A stretch of DNA of 64,000 nt from Schizochytrium sp. TIO01 (lineage: Eukaryota; Sar; Bigyra; Thraustochytrida; Thraustochytriidae). The notes under the pieces are model-generated. The model was not told the origin of the DNA. It ran no database searches and worked only from the letters and a program-made list of their open reading frames with translations. Of this stretch, positions 10,891 to 21,872 are shown piece by piece. The DNA lies in assembly GCA_004764695.1 (NCBI GenBank), contig SMSO01000037.1, positions 790,247 to 854,246 on the forward strand, given 5' to 3'. The position numbers were made by a program, and so were the translations under genes. How positions within the stretch are numbered: position 1 is the first letter of the stretch; every line of letters begins with the position of its first letter.

Positions 10891-12030
10891 TTACTCGTCA
10901 TCATCTTCATCATCGTCGCTATCATCATCACCACGGTGCTTGGATGCCTTAGTGTTAACATCATCCTTAAGCTCTTCAGTGTTTAAGACAAGGGCATTTT
11001 CGAAGTTGGGCTCGATCACCGCAAGCTCAGGTGGAAGGTCAAAGTTCGGAAGGTTGTTACGGAGACTTTCAATGGCTTTGTAAACCTCCATCATAAATTC
11101 CTCAGTGGGTCGGCCATCAGATTCAATAGGCTCACCAAAGGAGACATGGATTTCTGCCTTGTTGAGAAGAAGTGAGCCATTGCTTTTGGAGTCGCTGAAA
11201 GTACTAGGCCATCCGTTTTGGTTGCCCCACATGGCAACGGGGACAATGGGTACGTTGCATTCTTCTGCAAGCTTGAAAAACCCCTTCTTGAAAGGTTTAA
11301 GCTCGCCGGTTTTGCTAATGGAACCCTCTGGGAAGACAGTGAGACTAACATCCATTTCCAGGTAGTCACGAGCCTGTTCCATAAGCTGTTCCAGATTGCC
11401 ATCCGCAGTGCGCCAGCGATTGAGCTTTTTGTCTTTGACAAAGTGCACTGCCATGTCACCAGAAAAGCCAAGTGTTTTGCCAGCGATGGGAATGTCCCAA
11501 AGGTCGCCCTTGGCAACATATTTGCTCTCTACAGGTCGCTGCGCTGCAGACAGAACAAAGGCATCAATGAAGGAAAGGTGGTTTGACATAAAAATGACTG
11601 CAGGCGGGAGCTTTTCAAGTGGCATCTCCGTGTGGACAGTAACATTCCAGAACGGGTTGAGGTCAATCACAGCAATTGCCATAGAGCGCCGAAGGGCCTT
11701 GCCCATGATGAGCGTTCTATCGCGTGTAGAGAGACGATCTTTACGGTCTCTGGATTCATCAACTTTGTTGAGCACCGTTTGGATGGTATAGATGAAGAGA
11801 AAAGCAAAGACAATTCCAGAAAAGATCCACACACTGATCAAGGCACGGCCCATAGGCTCGGTGAACTTGGAGATGTCAGGTAGGTCATCTGTAATGCTGC
11901 TTTCTGAGCGAGATTTGCTACTCCGCTTTGAGCTGCGTCTCTTTGAAGACCTTTTGCTGGACCTCTTCGAAGACTCTTCAGCCATGCCGAAGGTTTCCAT
12001 GATCTGAGTCATCCATGCAGGCTCAGACAT
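10891..12030 (-). CDS. PlsC-type acyltransferase (probable lysophosphatidate acyltransferase)
   Basis: The family transfers an acyl group from acyl-CoA to a lysophospholipid, typically 1-acyl-glycerol-3-phosphate to phosphatidate, at the ER. The 379-residue product has, in order: a Ser/Lys/Arg repeat tract (about 20-45, SSKR units), a transmembrane segment (about 63-85), the catalytic NHLSFID motif (150-156), a basic-residue region, FPEGSISKTGELKPFKKG (233-250), which is the glycerol-phosphate-binding block with EGS in place of the common EGT, and IVPVAMWG (262-269). The C terminus is a very acidic Asp/Glu tail. The start ATG at 12030 is the first in frame. The basic N terminus and acidic tail look lineage-specific. 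Which lysolipid is used cannot be read from the sequence. It is an ordinary member of membrane and storage lipid synthesis in an organism that probably accumulates lipid (inference). Confidence 0.92.
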   Translation of the reverse strand: MSEPAWMTQIMETFGMAEESSKRSSKRSSKRRSSKRSSKSRSESSITDDLPDISKFTEPMGRALISVWIFSGIVFAFLFIYTIQTVLNKVDESRDRKDRLSTRDRTLIMGKALRRSMAIAVIDLNPFWNVTVHTEMPLEKLPPAVIFMSNHLSFIDAFVLSAAQRPVESKYVAKGDLWDIPIAGKTLGFSGDMAVHFVKDKKLNRWRTADGNLEQLMEQARDYLEMDVSLTVFPEGSISKTGELKPFKKGFFKLAEECNVPIVPVAMWGNQNGWPSTFSDSKSNGSLLLNKAEIHVSFGEPIESDGRPTEEFMMEVYKAIESLRNNLPNFDLPPELAVIEPNFENALVLNTEELKDDVNTKASKHRGDDDSDDDEDDDE

Positions 12031-12911
12031 TTTCTCTCTTGAATCTATACAGCAGGGGCTTCAGAAATTGGTAAGGATCCTATCCTCGAGCTGTGCTATT
12101 GTTGTGTTCAAAGACGGAGTTATTCGTGCTTTGTGCCAAGAGAAGTATTGAGGAATGCGCGGAGTTCTACCCTTCTGTGGGTAGCTTTTTGTTTTGCGCC
12201 TTTAGAGAGAAAGCTCCTGCTCGGCACACAGAAGCTCGATGCAAAAAATGGCTTCCGGCGCAGAGCCTTGGCAATTCAGGTTCTGTTGCGAAAGAGCAAG
12301 CTCCCCTTCGTCAACAAGGTTGGAGAATATACCGCCTGCAAGTAAAGCCTCGCTGAAGGACTTCTTGACAACTCTGTAACTTTTTACTTGGGAGAAAGTC
12401 TAATACCACCCTAGTACTCTCTATAGGTGGGGAAAGGTACCTAGGTAGGTAAAAAAGAAGTGCACAATGTAATGTGATTCAACTTTCTATTAATTCTTGT
12501 GAGCTACGAAATAAAAAGGTGCTGGCTATGGTCTCTTAAGGTTTGGGTTAGAAGGACTGTGGCGAGCTGCGTACACTAAGTCGTGAATGAATATAAGCTA
12601 GTAGCACTGGTAATGAGCTTGAAGACACACCCACTTGCAACACGTGCACGGCAGCATCTTCCATCATGACAATGCCTGGGCCATCGAGTGGAATTTCCTG
12701 TCATAACACAGCTCAAAAGAAGTTGCACGACGCCAGTTTGGGCGAGTAGGAGCAGTAAATTTCGCTCATTGGTAGAGTTAGTCACTTGCTTTGGGATTTG
12801 ACGTTGTTTTTCAGTAATGTCGCTAGAATAGCTTCGAATTTCATACCTGACGACCGCTCGGATTCTGAATTTAATCGCAGTTAGTCCAAGCGACTCGTAG
12901 TTTAACCTCGT

Positions 12912-13211
12912 GTGTACGGCGAGTCTTCGGAATTACCTGCTCCTATACCACTGCAGTACCTGCTTCAGGATATTTATGATTGCTGTGATGATCTTGATTC
13001 ACGATTGTGGTCAAATGAACTAGTCATCATAAAGCTCCTAAAGAACAGTGTGCACTTGCGCAGGGGAAGGTACGAAAACCCTCTTTCTCACTTGAAATTG
13101 AAGTACTTTCCTTCAGCCTGTCAAAAGTTTCACCAGTCTCATGAAAACCATTTAAAGCAGCCTGTCTGGCCAGCTACGCTCACCGCGACCTTGGGGCTGA
13201 TGGCAATTTAA
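12912..13211 (+). mobile_element. Possible decayed BEL/Pao-like retrotransposon fragment
   Basis: A 99-codon frame without an ATG reads DLDSRLWSNELV, then NSVHLRRGRYENPLSHLK, then CQKFHQSHENHL. This order resembles the segment linking protease and reverse transcriptase in BEL/Pao elements, where an F/L-W-x-x-E motif is followed by GRY-x-V-x-LP and a conserved helix. The flanking sequence has protein-like pieces in other frames with stops. No long terminal repeats, integrase or catalytic YxDD motif were found, so the assignment is weak. Confidence 0.25.
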
Positions 13212-14517
13212 CCTTGCTGCTTCATGGTTGTGGTGATGTGTGATCCTGGATTTTCATAGTCAAAAGTACTTAGGAAGTGCGACCTCTATAAATTAGAACA
13301 TCTGTACCTGACAAGTCTTACAAGGATCACATTGGACCACATCTGCTACAACATCTTTTCCAATATTTCATAGTTTGCATTTGAGTGAATGACAAGAAGG
13401 GTGATTCTTCGACAATCATTCGCGAAGCACAGCCACCCCTATTGCATCAAAATAGGTATTGCAAAAAACCACGTTCTTGCAACTACTTTTGGAGTTATTC
13501 TGCGCAGATAGTGGTGTCTCCTACAAGTAAAATGGGGTTATAGATTCTCTCCTCAGCGTCAAGGGCGGGTCTCGGTCAACCGATTCTGAGTAAATACATC
13601 TAGGATGTCTTTGTGCGCATAACGAATTCACTTGAAGGCCATCTTGTTCGTGGTGGATGATGTAGATGCGGTTTCGAAAAATTGTCATCCAACTCTGCAC
13701 AGACTTTACTACAAGTGAAAGGCCTTGAACACGGCGCTGCTTTTCGTCGTTGCTTCATAAATTTAATGAAGTCAAAGCTCTGATGCCTACTTATATAGAT
13801 AACCACCTCGGATAGAATTGCTTTTAATTATTGTGCAGTGTCGGAATATCTCTTGCTAGATTTGCTACGATTCTCTATTCCGTAGCGGCGTGATTCTTAG
13901 CAATAGCTCTACAAGTGTTTTCGATACTGTCAGGTTGTTCATAATGTTTTATACTGAAGCCAAGTTTGTGATTTGTGGGAGAGCATCTTCAAAAGTACCC
14001 CATGGGCAAATGCAAAGGTATCGTTTTAAACAACTACACAAATATCGTAACATTCATCTCCCACTTGCCGCAAATTACGCTATTGTGTTCTTCACTTGAG
14101 TAAACCAGATTCTCAATTCTGTACATTATACACCAACAGCACAACAATGTATTTGATGTAAACCGAATCACTCTAACACCTAAGAAAGAGGTAAAAACCT
14201 ACAAGAGTAGAACAGACAAGATTTCTCTTCAATCCTCTCCAGCCTCAACGAGAACTCCCCAACCTATGCCAATATCACAAGTCAACTTAATTTCAACAGC
14301 TTAACCTCAAGTTCTCCTCCAGAGCTAGAAAGCCTCATGTCTTTTCACACCACATTATTTTCAAGACTTTTCTCTCCACACGCTCTCCATTGGCAACGTG
14401 CATTTTCATTTGATGTCTCCACACGCAGTGGGTTGGCACCATCGTAGTCGTGTCTCGTCTTTCGCCGTAAGAACTGATTTTCTGCAATTCCGCGGAACCC
14501 AGAAATATCATTGATTC

Positions 14518-14568
14518 CTTCCTTCCTTTCTTTCTCTCTTTCTTTCTTTCTTTCTTTCTTTCTTTTGC
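14518..14568. repeat. (TTTC)n microsatellite
   Basis: This is a run of ttcc, tttc and tctc units dominated by TTTC, roughly 50 bases long. Confidence 0.9.
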
Positions 14569-15282
14569 TTCTTCATCTCCACCAGTCGTTTTCCCGTCTG
14601 AAAACCCTCTCTGTCTTTTCCTATGCGTACTAAAATCAGGTAGTTCCTACCACATTATATATAACTGCTACAGTGATCGCCCGCCTCGCTGCGCGTCTTT
14701 TAAATAGTTTTAATAGTTTCAAGAACCCGCGTGCGTGCAGTGCCTCCTACCTAAAACAATAAGGGGGGCACAGGGGAAGAAGGCCTTTCAATGCTCTCGC
14801 TCAACAGATAGCCTCCCTACTACGCTTAACTCTAGCACCTCCTTTCTCATTGTCTTCTTTTCCAGTGACTGTTCTTCTCTTTTCATTGTTTATCAAACTT
14901 TTACAATGAAAAATGAACTTTGTTTTCATGGCACATCATCAAAAGAAGCGAATGACAAAAACCGCGACTTCAGTCCTTCGTCGCGGCTCTCTCTGCCTGG
15001 GCCTGAACCTGAGCCTGAGCCTGAGCTAGCTCTGCCTGAACATGCGAGTGGCAGTCCGCGCTTTATCTGCGGCAGCCTTCATCAAACTCCCTCGTGTTCT
15101 GGCACTCCAGGAATAATAATTGAGCGCAGAACCAGTAAGTGGTGCCTAGGAGTTCCTACCCCGAGTCTGTCTGTGAATAAGCAGAGAGAGGCGATTGGTG
15201 GAGAGAGAACCAGACTTCTTTAAGTTCAATTGGTGTCTAGTGCACCTTAGGCTTTACTTAGCGAAAAGGAGAAAGCAGAAAA

Positions 15283-15286
15283 AGGA

Positions 15287-15329
<43 letters not shown>
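15283..15329. repeat. (GAAA)n microsatellite
   Basis: About eleven GAAA units occur in a row. It is the purine counterpart of the TTTC tract 750 bases upstream, so the two tracts are in inverted orientation. Confidence 0.92.
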
Positions 15330-15473
15330 CAAAGTAATCTGGCACTGGACCTAAATCGCATTGGCGGCGCCGACCAGCGAGCGCCACCGAGCAGACTTTC
15401 TGCTCGCTCGCTCCCGGCGCATCTAGAGTGCGTGCGTGTGTGCGAATTGCGTGTGCTTGCCTTGCTGCGCGAG

Positions 15474-15520
15474 CCCTACTCTACTCTACTCTACTCGTCT
15501 CGTCTCGTCTCGTCGCGTCG
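15474..15520 (+). repeat. CTACT / CGTCT pentamer tract just upstream of NOG2
   Basis: Four or more CTACT units pass into CGTCT units, ending about 40 bases before the NOG2 ATG. The pyrimidine-rich pentamer tract probably lies in the core promoter or 5' leader. A regulatory role is inference. Confidence 0.8.
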
Positions 15521-15560
15521 ACGTTGCTTAGGTTAGTCGCAAGTCAAGCCATCGTCCAAG

Positions 15561-17564
15561 ATGCCTCGCGTACGACGCAATGGCGGCAAGAGCCAAAGCT
15601 CTTCGAACCCGGACCGTAAGGACAATGGAAAGGGAAACATGCGCTCCAAGGCAACGATTAAGCGTCTGAACATGTACAAGAGCGGTGCTCCCATCCGCAA
15701 CCGTCAGGGTAAAATCGTGGGCGGTGAGTTCATGCTCAACAACCAGACGGGCAATCGTCCCATGGACAAGATGTCTCGCATTGCCCCTAACCGCCGCTGG
15801 TTTGGAAACACTCGCGTGGTTGGCCAGAAGGAACTTGAAAACTTTCGCGAGCAGATGGCTGAGAAGGTCGCGGACCCTTACACGGTGGTCTTGAACCAGC
15901 GCAGACTGCCCATGAGTCTGCTCACGGACTCCAAAAAAGAGGCCAAAATGCACCTGCTGTCCTCCGAAAGTTACGAAAGCGTCTTCGGCCCCAAGAGACA
16001 GCGCAAACGCGCCAAGCTCTCAGCTGCGTCACTCGGAGAACTCGCTGCTGCTGCCCAGAAAAAGGGTGACACCTTCGAGACCGAGCAGGAGAACGTGGAA
16101 GCCACGACTGTGGATGGGCGCAACGGAGCCATTAATCTTCGCGAGAAGGTTTTCGAGAAAGGTCAGAGTAAACGTATCTGGCAAGAGCTTTACAAGGTAC
16201 TCGACTGTAGTGACGTTGTCATCCAGGTTCTCGATGTTCGAGACCCGATGGGAACTAGGTCCAAGAGGGTTGAGGACTACCTGAAAAAGGAGAAGCAGCA
16301 CAAGCATCTTATCTTTGTGCTGAACAAGGTAGATCTCGTACCGACATGGGTTACAAGAAGATGGGTTCGTCTTCTCTCAGAGGAGTACCCAACTCTCGCC
16401 TTCCACGCTAACATGACCAAGCCGTTCGGAAAGGGTGCCCTCATCCAGCTGCTCAGACAGTTTGCTTTGCTCCACCCGGAAAAGAAGCAGATCAGTGTTG
16501 GATTCATCGGATACCCTAACGCAGGAAAGAGTTCCATCATTAACACCCTGAGGTCCAAGAATGTGTGTAAGGTAGCCCCGATTCCTGGTGAGACCAAGAT
16601 CTGGCAGTACATTACGCTCTTTAAGAGGGTTTTTCTCATCGATTGTCCAGGTGTTGTATACCCCAACAATGACAGTGAAGCCGAGGTTGTCTTCAAGGGT
16701 GTTGTTCGTGCCGAACGCCTTGAGAGCCCCGACGATTACATTCCATTCCTTCTTGACCGCGTCCAGCCGGAATACGTGAGACGCACTTATGGCATTGACC
16801 AGTGGATGGACGGGGAGGATTTCCTGTCCCAGCTTGCCTACAAAAGAGGCCGTCTCTTGAAGAAGGGTGAGCCGGATATCCGAAGCGTTGCGCAAAAGGT
16901 CATCTATGACTTGCAGCGTGGACGCATTCCTTACTTCGTGCCGCCGCCAAAGAGCGAAGGACAAGAGGATGGCAATGAAGACGAGGAAGAAGATGCCGCA
17001 GAGGCTGCTGCCAAGCTCAGCCGAGCGAACAAGGCTGACGATGACTCTGATGACGAAGACGACGATGAGGACGGCAACCAGGGTAGCAAGAAGAAGAAGA
17101 CCTCGAAGCGCCTTGCTGTTCCATCCCAAGATTTTTCCCTTCTTCCGCAGAAGCAGTTTGACCTAATCAAGGAGGACGAGAATGATGATGAAGAAGAAGA
17201 AGAGGAGGTGGAAGAAGATGATGGAGAAGGCATCGATGAGGATGAAGATATGGAAGAGGATGACGAGGAGGAAGGCAAGGCCGTGGAAGACTCGAGCGAC
17301 GATGCTGAAGGTACGCCGAAGAAGGCTGCCCAGGCGAAGGGAAAGCAACCCAAAAAGAATGCTAAAACCCCGCAACAAGATGGTAAAGCCAAGCGCAAGA
17401 ACCAGAAACGCCGCCGCGCAAACACTGAAACGAGCTCCTCCGCAAAGTCGGTCAAGAAGTCCCGCATGAACGCCGCCATGGCCGCTCTCAAGGCTGCTGA
17501 AAGTGGCAAGTCTGGCAAGGCCAAGGCTGGCAAGCTTGGTGGTTGGGATGACCTTGACATGTAA
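15561..17564 (+). CDS. GNL2: Nucleolar GTP-binding protein 2 (NOG2/GNL2)
   Basis: NOG2 is a placeholder GTPase on nucleolar and nucleoplasmic pre-60S particles, and it must leave before nuclear export. The 667-residue product begins at the ATG at 15561 with the family N terminus, including [19 protein letters not shown]. The GTPase motifs are in circularly permuted order: G4 NKVD at 255-258, then G1 GYPNAGKS at 317-324, then G3 DCPG at 361-364. The C-terminal third is low complexity, with acidic runs (about 475-595) alternating with Lys/Arg-rich nucleolar-targeting stretches, and ends GGWDDLDM. Length is in the normal range for the family (yeast 486, animals about 730). There are no breaks and no introns. 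Confidence 0.98.
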   Translation: MPRVRRNGGKSQSSSNPDRKDNGKGNMRSKATIKRLNMYKSGAPIRNRQGKIVGGEFMLNNQTGNRPMDKMSRIAPNRRWFGNTRVVGQKELENFREQMAEKVADPYTVVLNQRRLPMSLLTDSKKEAKMHLLSSESYESVFGPKRQRKRAKLSAASLGELAAAAQKKGDTFETEQENVEATTVDGRNGAINLREKVFEKGQSKRIWQELYKVLDCSDVVIQVLDVRDPMGTRSKRVEDYLKKEKQHKHLIFVLNKVDLVPTWVTRRWVRLLSEEYPTLAFHANMTKPFGKGALIQLLRQFALLHPEKKQISVGFIGYPNAGKSSIINTLRSKNVCKVAPIPGETKIWQYITLFKRVFLIDCPGVVYPNNDSEAEVVFKGVVRAERLESPDDYIPFLLDRVQPEYVRRTYGIDQWMDGEDFLSQLAYKRGRLLKKGEPDIRSVAQKVIYDLQRGRIPYFVPPPKSEGQEDGNEDEEEDAAEAAAKLSRANKADDDSDDEDDDEDGNQGSKKKKTSKRLAVPSQDFSLLPQKQFDLIKEDENDDEEEEEEVEEDDGEGIDEDEDMEEDDEEEGKAVEDSSDDAEGTPKKAAQAKGKQPKKNAKTPQQDGKAKRKNQKRRRANTETSSSAKSVKKSRMNAAMAALKAAESGKSGKAKAGKLGGWDDLDM

Positions 17565-18051
17565 GCACAAAGTTGACTCCATCTCCCGTTCATCTAATCT
17601 CGCCTTTCGTGTTTTTTTTTTTTACCCACCTATCTACCCTTGGTGCGCTCACTAATTCTAATGTTAGGTCCGTGCCTTACATACAATACACCAACGTTAC
17701 AAAGTAATACAAACAAGATACTGCCTACTTTTTTAATGCTGTTTATTCCTTGAATAGTTTGATGCTCAAGACTTGCCCACTTCCCAGTTTGAGCGCTTGA
17801 TTCTGTTGTTTTAGAGTACATTCAGATTTAAATCTTACCACCCAGGGTCGCCTTGGGTTGGGGTGATTCTGTGATTTATGTGTGGATGATTTGAAACTTT
17901 CAATTGACTATTTGTTCTTCCTATTTGCTGCCACAGACTAGATTGGTGCAGGGAGGGGGAGGGAGAGAGAAAGAATATATATGCAAGAACTACATCTCTA
18001 TTATTGTTCTATATGGCAAGTTGCAGATTACTAAACTAAGAAAAATATATC
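17565..18051. other. Convergent spacer between NOG2 and the PLP homeostasis gene
   Basis: This is an AT-rich 487-base spacer holding the 3' ends of two convergent genes. It includes a T-run at 17611-17622 and a purine tract at 17951-17973. No coding potential was seen. Confidence 0.6.
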
Positions 18052-18888
18052 TTACTGTTTGGTAGCAGTAGAACCGTCTGCTTCAACGTTCTCTGTGGAA
18101 TCCTGCTGTTGCTCCTGAGCAGCCTTTTCCTGCTCCTCCTTTTCCTGGCGTGCCTTCAGAGCAGCCTCCGGGCCCTTTCCAGGAGCATACTCACGAGAAC
18201 CAAAGATACTGCTTCCCACACGTACACTCGTTGATCCATGCTCGATAGCGAGCTCAAAGTCGCCACTCATACCCATAGACATTTCAAAGGGTTTATCTGC
18301 AAGCTCAGGGTGCGCCTCCAAGACGTCCTTCTTGCACTGATTCAGGAGATCGAAGCACTCCGGTGAGACATCTCCAAGACGGCCAATAGTCATAAGGCCA
18401 GCAAAGTGGAGGTTTTCACACTCCTTGAGCACGTGCGAAACAAGAGCCACGCACCCAGAGGGCTCGATTCCAGATTTGCTATCTTCCCCAGAGGTGTTGA
18501 CCTGCACGAGGACGCGGAGCTTCTCAGAGCGGTCTTCCGGGACATTCTTGTCAAGCATGCTGGCAAGCTTTTGCGAGTGCACGCTCTCGACCATGTATAG
18601 ATTTGGGAGAGCAGCGATCTGTTTTGCTTTGTTTGATTGAAGCATTCCAATGAAGTGCCATTTGATATCTTGTGGCAAATTGGGTGCCTTGCCCACGAGC
18701 TCCTGCACGTAGTTTTCGCCGAAGTGACGCTGACCAGCTTCGTAGGCCTCCACGACCATGGAGTCAGGTTTTGTTTTGCTCACTGCCACAAGAACAGGCT
18801 CGGGACGACCGAGTTTTCCGCAAAGATCGGTGATACGACCGCGGACGCTGCGAAGGGCGCCTGCCACGCCTGTACCTGATGCGCTCAT
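18052..18888 (-). CDS. PLPBP: Pyridoxal phosphate homeostasis protein (YggS/PROSC family)
   Basis: The family binds pyridoxal 5'-phosphate without known catalysis and buffers the cofactor pool. From the ATG at 18888 the product is 278 residues. A GTG-started extension to 18936 is unlikely. The PLP-binding lysine is in LVAVSKTKPD (Lys38). HFGENYVQE, WHFIGMLQSNKAK, LVQVNTSGEDSKSG, GLMTIG and SMGMSGDFELAI follow in the standard order of the TIM-barrel fold, and VRVGSSIFGSREY closes the domain. The last 40 or so residues are a Glu/Gln/Ala-rich low-complexity tail that bacterial homologs lack. No targeting peptide is evident, so it is probably cytosolic. Confidence 0.97.
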   Translation of the reverse strand: MSASGTGVAGALRSVRGRITDLCGKLGRPEPVLVAVSKTKPDSMVVEAYEAGQRHFGENYVQELVGKAPNLPQDIKWHFIGMLQSNKAKQIAALPNLYMVESVHSQKLASMLDKNVPEDRSEKLRVLVQVNTSGEDSKSGIEPSGCVALVSHVLKECENLHFAGLMTIGRLGDVSPECFDLLNQCKKDVLEAHPELADKPFEMSMGMSGDFELAIEHGSTSVRVGSSIFGSREYAPGKGPEAALKARQEKEEQEKAAQEQQQDSTENVEADGSTATKQ

Positions 18889-20122
18889 GATGATTCCTTT
18901 AGACAAGTGCAAGGACGGTAGAAAGAGATGTATCACTGAAGACGTGCCAAGGAGGAAACGTTTGAGGTCTTCGCTTGCTGTTTAGAGGTACAGTGTTCGA
19001 TTGCCTCTGGGTGGAAAGGCTTGAAATGGTTTTACAGGCTAGCAGACTCTAGATTGGTTGATGTCCTTTACTTGAGGCTCTCCAATGATCATATATTCAT
19101 AATTTTTAGTCTGCTACGTACACTTAACCCTAGTACTACTACTACTTCTACTACTATTATTTTCATGATTCTTTAGAACGTAAGGAAAGTAAGACCAAAT
19201 CAGCATGGACTCTATTTTTCCGGAGCAAATCTCTGCATGGTTTAACTTACGTAACACTGCTTCGAGAAAGCCACGTGCCTTTGATTGAGTACATCTTTAT
19301 AGTCGACATATTCAAAAGACTTATAATGTTAATTTATGACGGGATGGTGGCCAGCGTACATAATTTTCAGCAGGAATGGTAAACTTAGGTATAGAATCCG
19401 CAGCAGGAGCTCAGTTCTACAATGAAATCAAAAGCTCCCAACTCCAAGATCTAAGATCCTGAATAAGTGGCTACATTTTCTGTGCCTTGGGGAGGCACCC
19501 ATGCGTCTGGTCCTTATAAGCACAACGTCGTAAAACGTACTCCGAATTATCCTGATGGAGTTGAAAATCTGAAAGGTTATGGAAGGAGACAATCAAGAAA
19601 GAAAGTGTCATCAAACAAGAGCGGCATGTGGTTAAAAGAGGAGACCTCGACATATAGATTGTAAAGAAATAAAGAACATGATTTAGCTTGGTTTATTGTA
19701 AGCTTGGTTTGCCAAAATTATAAAAGTATGTGAGACTACTGAATGTAAAGATTTCACATTTGTTCAAGTCCACTGGTGCAAAGTTGCTTGTTCACATCAA
19801 GCCAGTGTCTTCCATGTTTGATTAGCCTTGTGTTCGCCCTGTAATGATTTATCTTGCATGTTGTACATTCACGCTTCAGAATTGAGCTATAAATGCACTA
19901 AAACTGCATGATTTTTCAATTAATCCCTTTAGGCAGGGGAAAACAGTACCAGCACAAGAAGCAATAGCAGAATTGTCTTACGAGAATTGTCTCTTTTTCG
20001 AAACGCCAATTTGCTTGTCGTTTTGATTTTAAGCGAATGCATTGCTCTTTGTTGAAGAGCATGTTGCTCGTACAGCTTTAGCTATCAAATTATTAAAAAT
20101 TGGTTGGTCTTTGGCATCAAGT
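18889..20122. other. Intergenic region
   Basis: This region holds the PLPBP promoter (read leftward) and AT-rich spacer, including a CTA/CTT trinucleotide tract at about 19133-19160. A 65-codon ATG-less frame at about 19467-19664 has no recognisable content. I see no gene. Confidence 0.5.
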
Positions 20123-20344
20123 TTATTGCGCCCATGAGTCGCGTCTATCAACACCGCCTTCCTGAAACTTGTAGCGGGTCTGCTCAAGTTTTGCTTCAAG
20201 CTTCTTGCGGCTTGTGAAGGCAGATGAGACACGGCGGCGGAAGCTGGTAAGCGCCTTGGAACTTGACTTCTTCAGCGTATAAGCCAAAGTCTCGTCTGGG
20301 CCGTACGCGCCAGGAGGGGGGCCTTCGGTCACCTCGCGGTTCAT
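20123..20344 (-). CDS. Small hypothetical protein, 73 residues
   Basis: An ATG frame of 73 codons stands out from the AT-rich surroundings by higher GC and protein-like composition. It begins MNREVTEGPPPGAYGPDETL, then has a basic, Ser-rich, probably helical stretch (about 25-60, KALTSFRRRVSSAF, RKKLEAKLEQTRYK) and ends in DSWAQ. No signal peptide, membrane segment or known motif is visible. It is isolated, with more than 1 kb of spacer on each side. It could be a genuine small protein or the terminal exon of a larger spliced gene. Confidence 0.5.
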   Translation of the reverse strand: MNREVTEGPPPGAYGPDETLAYTLKKSSSKALTSFRRRVSSAFTSRKKLEAKLEQTRYKFQEGGVDRRDSWAQ

Positions 20345-21147
20345 CTTGCTACCCTGAGACTTTGCTCAAATGCCACTCCAACGTTCTTGCGTTTCTGTTT
20401 TGCTGAGGACCTAGAAGGTATGCGCTCTACATTTGTAATTTTGAGTTTGGTCTTTTCAATTATATGAGCTATCCCTCATCTCCTTTTATGTAGTCATTAC
20501 TATAGGCCCAAACACTTTTTAACAAAAATATTAAACAAAAATTGAAAAACATGTTTCAATTCTGTCGGCCTGAGTGTAAACAGTGTGCACTATAATTTGC
20601 AATAAAAGTCAGCACTGTTAAGCTTGCAAGGTTTGTGTCGCATTAGTAAAGAAAACAAAAGAAAAGAAACAGGGCTGGCTGCGTTAGCAGATGATCTAAT
20701 AAGATTCGAAGTTCCCCGCCTACCAACCAAGCTCCTCGTTTTACTTGACGAAATTTATACTTTGACAAAGAAATGTCATCTTCCACCCCTCTCTTTTCTT
20801 TTTCTTTTTCTTTTTCTTCTTCTTCTTCTTCTTTTTCTTATAAATAGAAAGTATGAAGGCAACACAAGTCACATCACATACCTACAACACTCAGCATAGG
20901 TGAGTAGGAGCGATAGCTCATTTGAACATGTAAAATATAATATACTTCTTTCACTCTCTGTACTTATTTCTTTTTTCAAGTGCCAATTTTCAATCTTTTC
21001 TGTCACAATTAGGAGTGCACGCGCTGCACGCGCGGAGCCTTTAAAGTTCTTCACTCCCTGTAGAGGTATGTCGCACTTCCAGACATTCGTATAGCGGTCG
21101 GTGCTAGAGGTTGAGACCTGCACCACGCGCGCTGTACTTTGCACATG

Positions 21148-21155
21148 TATATAAG
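21148..21155 (+). promoter_or_regulatory. TATA-like box upstream of a short frame
   Basis: TATATAAG lies 54 bases upstream of the ATG at 21202, within a locally GC-richer block. The spacing fits a TATA promoter with a short leader. There is no independent support. Confidence 0.3.
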
Positions 21156-21201
21156 GCTTTTGGTTGAAGGAGCTTGGAGTTTTCACCAGTCTGTGCGCAT
21201 T

Positions 21202-21282
21202 ATGGCAAATCAGGAAGAGTGCACGTTCAATCCCTTGGACACCGCTACCAATGATTGGAACATTTATTTAATTAAAAAATAA
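21202..21282 (+). CDS. Short frame, 26 codons, possible first exon
   Basis: The ATG frame begins MANQEECTFNPLDTATNDWN and ends at a TAA in AT-rich sequence. Its position after a TATA-like box and its non-random composition suggest a short gene, a first exon or a truncated gene. No family is recognised. Confidence 0.2.
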   Translation: MANQEECTFNPLDTATNDWNIYLIKK

Positions 21283-21737
21283 AAGAAGAAACAGGTCAGC
21301 ACGACGGACATGATCTACCTCAGAGTCGTGCAACAAAAACACTGGCCCGTGCCCTTTTCTTACATGTTCCTTGGGTGAGGGTAGGTACTTCAAAACGATA
21401 GACTGATTGATTGCCAGTATGAAACTGAACTTAACGTGAAGAGGCAAAGACCCTTTCCTCCTCTTAATAATATACAATTTTGTGATAAATACTAATAAAC
21501 ACCCAAAACTACTACATATTATGGCCCCTTATTATATTATATAATATTATATAATATTATATATTCTTTCTCCTCAGGCTCTTTCTCTTTTTCTTTTTCC
21601 TTCGTTGTTTTCCTAGGTTTTACAGAGATTCTTGGAAGTGCAAAATGTGCATGAGCAACGACGGACGCCCTTTGATAGATAGAGGGCGCTTGGCAAGTTA
21701 GAAGAGATGCGAAGAGCCCACGCACTGATGAGAAAGG

Positions 21738-21747
21738 TATATATATA
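21738..21747 (+). promoter_or_regulatory. TATA-like box upstream of a second short frame
   Basis: A tatatatata stretch lies about 35-42 bases before the ATG at 21780, which itself sits in a strong CACCATGG context. Confidence 0.3.
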
Positions 21748-21779
21748 CATCTGCACTACTGCTGTCAAGCCACCACACC

Positions 21780-21872
21780 ATGGACAATAGCCAGCGTCTG
21801 GAGTCCAGGCTTTATCCCAAAGTACACTTATTTAAACAGCAATTTGAAGAGTACCTCTTCTGCTGCCAATAA
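21780..21872 (+). CDS. Short frame, 30 codons, possible peptide or first exon
   Basis: The ATG in context CACCATGG opens a 30-codon frame (MDNSQRLESRLYPKVHLFKQ at the start) ending in TAA. The residue pattern is protein-like. A GTAAGG splice-donor-like string lies shortly after the stop. The sequence alone does not show whether it is translated. Confidence 0.25.
   Translation: MDNSQRLESRLYPKVHLFKQQFEEYLFCCQ

Larger units (their letters stand above)
12031..15560. other. Long spacer between the acyltransferase and NOG2
   Basis: This 3.5-kb region begins with the divergent acyltransferase promoter. A 43-codon ATG frame at 12248-12379 (MASGAEPWQF...) has a fair start context but no homolog I recognise. 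Around 12600-13210 there are frames resembling a decayed retroelement. From about 14500 the sequence becomes pyrimidine-rich with microsatellites (TTTC, GAAA, GAGCCT, CTACT/CGTCT) that lead into the NOG2 5' region. Confidence 0.4.

Noticed and set aside
14735-15223. A 162-codon frame upstream of NOG2 with a PEPEPE tract.
   Set aside because: It starts at GTG, spans microsatellites and has no recognisable domain; the Pro-Glu run is just the GAGCCT repeat.
16931-17593. Long minus-strand open frames (up to 220 codons) opposite the 3' half of NOG2.
   Set aside because: They are antisense images of the acidic GAG/GAC/GAT codons and read as Ser/Leu runs, with no independent signal.
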